Shown here piece by piece: positions 62,078-64,000 of a stretch of 64,000 nucleotides of DNA. Location of the stretch: contig CAWAMM010000002.1 of NCBI GenBank assembly GCA_963783145.1, positions 682,001 through 746,000 on the forward strand, written 5' to 3'. The notes beneath the pieces are model-generated. The model had not been told where the DNA came from, searched no databases, and worked only from the letters and a program-made list of their open reading frames with translations. Source of the stretch: DATGKG01 sp963783145. GTDB taxonomy: Bacteria; Desulfobacterota; Binatia; Binatales; Binataceae. Both the position numbers and the translations under genes were made by a program. The number at the start of each line of letters is the position of its first letter. Position 1 is the stretch's first letter.

Positions 62078-62832
62078 GAGGTTTGAGGCGCGACTAAACC
62101 GCGCGCGTGGAGTGCGAACGATGCGATCAAATAGTACGCGATGTAGGCGAGCGACAGGTAAAGGAGAACCGGGTTGATCGACGGGAGTGACAGGAGCATC
62201 GCGATCGTGATGACTCCCCATACGATTCCGAGCGTGACGGTGAGCGGGCGCAGCGGCTTGGTGCGGCTCGGATAGATATACTTGATCGGCACGAACACCA
62301 TTACACTGAACAAGGTGAGTACCAGTTCATTTAGAATCGTTCCCCACCCGAGGCAGTACAGATAAAAAACCACCACGTTCCAGTACGACGGAAAGCCGAG
62401 AAAGAAATGGTCGGAGGTTTTGGCGTTGGCCTGGCAGAACTGGTAGGCGCTCGCGATCAGCACGAAGCCCGCGACCGCAAACCCGATAGTGCCCATTACC
62501 AGCCCGGCGCGAATCATCAGAAAGACCGGAACCACGACGTAAGTAAGGTAGTCGACGATATTGTCGAGCAGGGCGCCGTCGAAGCCCGGCACCCGGGTTT
62601 TCACATTGAAGTAGCGCGCGAGGGTGCCATCGCTGGAATCGATGCCGATAGTCACCGCCATCGCAATAAACGAGGCGCGATAGTCGCCGATTGCCGCATA
62701 GTGAATCGCGAGCAGACCGAATACCGCCCCCAGCGCGGTATACAGATGTACGCCCCATGCGCACACCAGCAGAAACAGGCGGCTGCCATTGGATTCGGCC
62801 ATCGCCGATGCTGGCATGGCGCGCGCTTTCAT
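62074..62832 (-). CDS. pcs: CDP-alcohol phosphatidyltransferase, phosphatidylcholine-synthase-like
   Basis: 252 residues from ATG 62832, whose first bases overlap the upstream stop (ATGA); a longer open frame upstream belongs to another frame's gene. The CDP-alcohol motif is DSSDGTLARYFNVKT followed by GALLDNIVDYLTY, matching D..DG..AR...G...D...D. The pattern VPGFDGALLDNIVDYLTYVV matches Pcs (phosphatidylcholine synthase), which joins CDP-diacylglycerol and choline, better than PgsA. About seven TM segments follow. Adjacent to a PlsC-type gene and a dual-specificity phosphatase. Confidence 0.85.
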   Translation of the reverse strand: MKARAMPASAMAESNGSRLFLLVCAWGVHLYTALGAVFGLLAIHYAAIGDYRASFIAMAVTIGIDSSDGTLARYFNVKTRVPGFDGALLDNIVDYLTYVVVPVFLMIRAGLVMGTIGFAVAGFVLIASAYQFCQANAKTSDHFFLGFPSYWNVVVFYLYCLGWGTILNELVLTLFSVMVFVPIKYIYPSRTKPLRPLTVTLGIVWGVITIAMLLSLPSINPVLLYLSLAYIAYYLIASFALHARGLVAPQTS

Positions 62833-63359
62833 TTCGGTTTGAGGTGCCTTGGACCGAAGTAGTCTTCGAGAATTGTCATGAACGGTCCGCATGCGCGATG
62901 CTTCTTGACATGCGCGACCGCTTCGTCGAGCGACATTTTGCCATAGGCGCGCAGGTAGCCAATCGCCAGTGTCGGTGCGCGGTTGAGCCCGGCATTGCAA
63001 TGCAGGTAGACGCGGCGGCCGCCCGCGATCAGCGAATGGAGATCGTCGATCGCGATTCGAAGTCGCTCCGCCATCGCGTCCGCGCTGCCGTCCTGGATCG
63101 GGGTGCGAACGAAGGAGATCCCGTTCGCATGGCATGCCGCGCGCACCGCCTGGAGATCGAGGCCGTGCAACCTCAGGTCGTCATCATCCTGAAGGTTGTG
63201 GACCGCGGTGATGTGATGGGCATCCTTGAGCCATCCGATATCGTCCGGTCGCGGATACTCCCCGATTAGAAGGTGATGGGTGATTTCGGCCAGCGAGGGT
63301 CGGCTCGTGCGATGCGCGCGTGCGGTGTTCTGCGAGCGGTTCTGCCACCAATCTTCCAC
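62829..63359 (-). CDS. Dual-specificity/tyrosine phosphatase-like protein
   Basis: 176 residues from GTG 63359. The active-site loop is VYLHCNAGLNRAPTLAIGYL, the HCxxGxxR(S/T) motif with catalytic Cys; an Asp general acid is likely in TPIQDGSADAMAER. An N-terminal EITHHLLIGEYPRPDDI is typical of bacterial or PTPMT1-type dual-specificity phosphatases. In a lipid-synthesis operon the protein could be a phosphatidylglycerophosphate phosphatase of the PTPMT1 family; a protein or RNA phosphatase is an alternative. No good ribosome site precedes the GTG. Confidence 0.75.
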   Translation of the reverse strand: MEDWWQNRSQNTARAHRTSRPSLAEITHHLLIGEYPRPDDIGWLKDAHHITAVHNLQDDDDLRLHGLDLQAVRAACHANGISFVRTPIQDGSADAMAERLRIAIDDLHSLIAGGRRVYLHCNAGLNRAPTLAIGYLRAYGKMSLDEAVAHVKKHRACGPFMTILEDYFGPRHLKPK

Positions 63360-63434
63360 GCTGTCATCTAACCATGAATCCCGAGGTTACTGAACCATTA
63401 CCCAATTAAAGGCACCTTCTCCAGGCGTTTCAGT

Positions 63435-64000
63435 CTATCCCTTGGCGTGGCTTCGCGCGTGCGAAGGCTTTTGGCTCGGCGCATTTTCCTGGATTCGGGT
63501 GCTCGCGAGCTCATCAGGTTTTCGGAGCGCTCTTCGCGTCGGCACCAAACCCTCGACCGCCTTGCGCAGGAAATCGGATGCCTTGCGATAGGCGCCGGCG
63601 CCTTCGGAACTTTCCGCGACGACCCGTAGCTCAGCATTCGAAACTACCCGCCCGATTCGCATCTCAACCGGGCCATGCTTGGGGATCAGCTTGCCCTTAC
63701 CCAGTACCTCGTAGGTGCCGCGAATGTGAATCGGCAGCACGTCGCATCCGCTGCGCAGCGCGAGATACCCGGCCCCGCTTTTGAACTCCTGCATCGTGCC
63801 GTCGGGCGAGCGGGTGCCCTCCGGGAACATCAGAACGCTGCGTCCCGCGGCGAGTTCGCCTAATGCCTCATCAAGCGATTCGAGCTGTGCGCGCTCGCGA
63901 TCGAACGGAATCAAGGTCGTCAGATTCGAGACCACCAAGCGGCGCAGCGCGGTGTTGAAAAAGTAATCCTTGGCCGCGAGCACCACCAGGCGCTTGCCCA
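63435..64000 (-). CDS. 1-acylglycerol-3-phosphate acyltransferase-like (PlsC), 5' end cut by window
   Basis: The frame is open through the right edge, so the N-terminus with the HxxxxD motif is missing. The remaining part has RSVLMFPEGTRSPDGTMQEF and FKSGAGYLALRSGCDVLPIH, typical PlsC blocks III and IV, and a proline/lysine-rich C-terminal tail (SQKPSHARSHAKG). It transfers acyl groups to lysophosphatidate, the step before CDP-diacylglycerol. Transcribed with the phosphatase, phosphatidyltransferase and two-domain protein. Confidence 0.88.
   Translation of the reverse strand, partial: GKRLVVLAAKDYFFNTALRRLVVSNLTTLIPFDRERAQLESLDEALGELAAGRSVLMFPEGTRSPDGTMQEFKSGAGYLALRSGCDVLPIHIRGTYEVLGKGKLIPKHGPVEMRIGRVVSNAELRVVAESSEGAGAYRKASDFLRKAVEGLVPTRRALRKPDELASTRIQENAPSQKPSHARSHAKG

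Noticed and set aside
1..64000. CRISPR array, tRNA, rRNA or insertion sequence
   Set aside because: No regular spaced direct repeats, tRNA cloverleaf, rRNA-like stretch or transposase frame was found in the window.

Overview
The window is a GC-rich, gene-dense stretch of a Gram-negative bacterial chromosome. It carries an outer-membrane lipoprotein carrier (LolA), a DUF1329 protein, lipoproteins and a Tat substrate. The mix of DUF1329, an F420-type LLM oxidoreductase, EthD, carboxymuconolactone decarboxylase-like and N-acyl-D-amino-acid-deacylase-like genes, a phosphatidylcholine-synthase-type enzyme and a bacterial housekeeping core resembles Candidatus Binatota (Desulfobacterota_B) or another deltaproteobacteria-like soil lineage. 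This placement is inference from gene content; no rRNA or tRNA gene was seen.

Layout. 1-1353: end of an alkylsulfatase-type metallo-beta-lactamase, then a fluoride-exporter pair (DUF190 + CrcB). 1363-4917: glycine-oxidase operon, divergent from a trans-sulfuration PLP enzyme. 5126-9690: a five-PAS hybrid histidine kinase followed by a separate Hpt protein. 9691-13174: a partial respiratory complex I cluster (nuoB-nuoF-nuoG). 13326-14955: a small lipoprotein locus that may be frameshifted, and a zinc alcohol dehydrogenase. 15114-18324: gatC-gatA-gatB. 18389-19864: a DUF559 nuclease and a winged-helix/HNH nuclease bracketed by inverted copies of a three-hairpin repeat. 19964-21706: yraN and serS. 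21832-23014: a decayed glycosyltransferase-like membrane gene. 23361-28976: candidate Pho box and pstC-pstA-pstB-phoU-phoB-phoR, without pstS.

29156-39607 is looser and rich in exported proteins: a Tat-exported flavoenzyme, a secreted serine hydrolase, a DUF4156-like lipoprotein, an NHL-repeat protein, a two-TM protein and a large arylsulfatase. Its spacers hold dispersed repeats, including three copies of the 3' end of one gene. 40126-51895 holds a WecA-like transferase with an extra C-terminal membrane module, several catabolism-type enzymes, acetolactate synthase, and a probable PIN-domain toxin/partner pair. 51892-60288 is housekeeping: ssb, RNase J, ftsK, lolA, rimO, a DksA-type regulator and an Mrp-like ATPase. 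60299-64000 is a tightly overlapped minus-strand lipid cluster: PlsC-type acyltransferase, dual-specificity phosphatase, CDP-alcohol phosphatidyltransferase, and a two-domain protein joining an N-formylglutamate-amidohydrolase-like domain to an uncharacterised beta-rich domain.

Best candidates for something new: the 60.3-64 kb lipid operon, the nuclease island between structure-conserving repeats, the PIN/partner pair after ilvB, the triplicated gene 3' end, and the direct/inverted repeat ahead of the phosphate operon.
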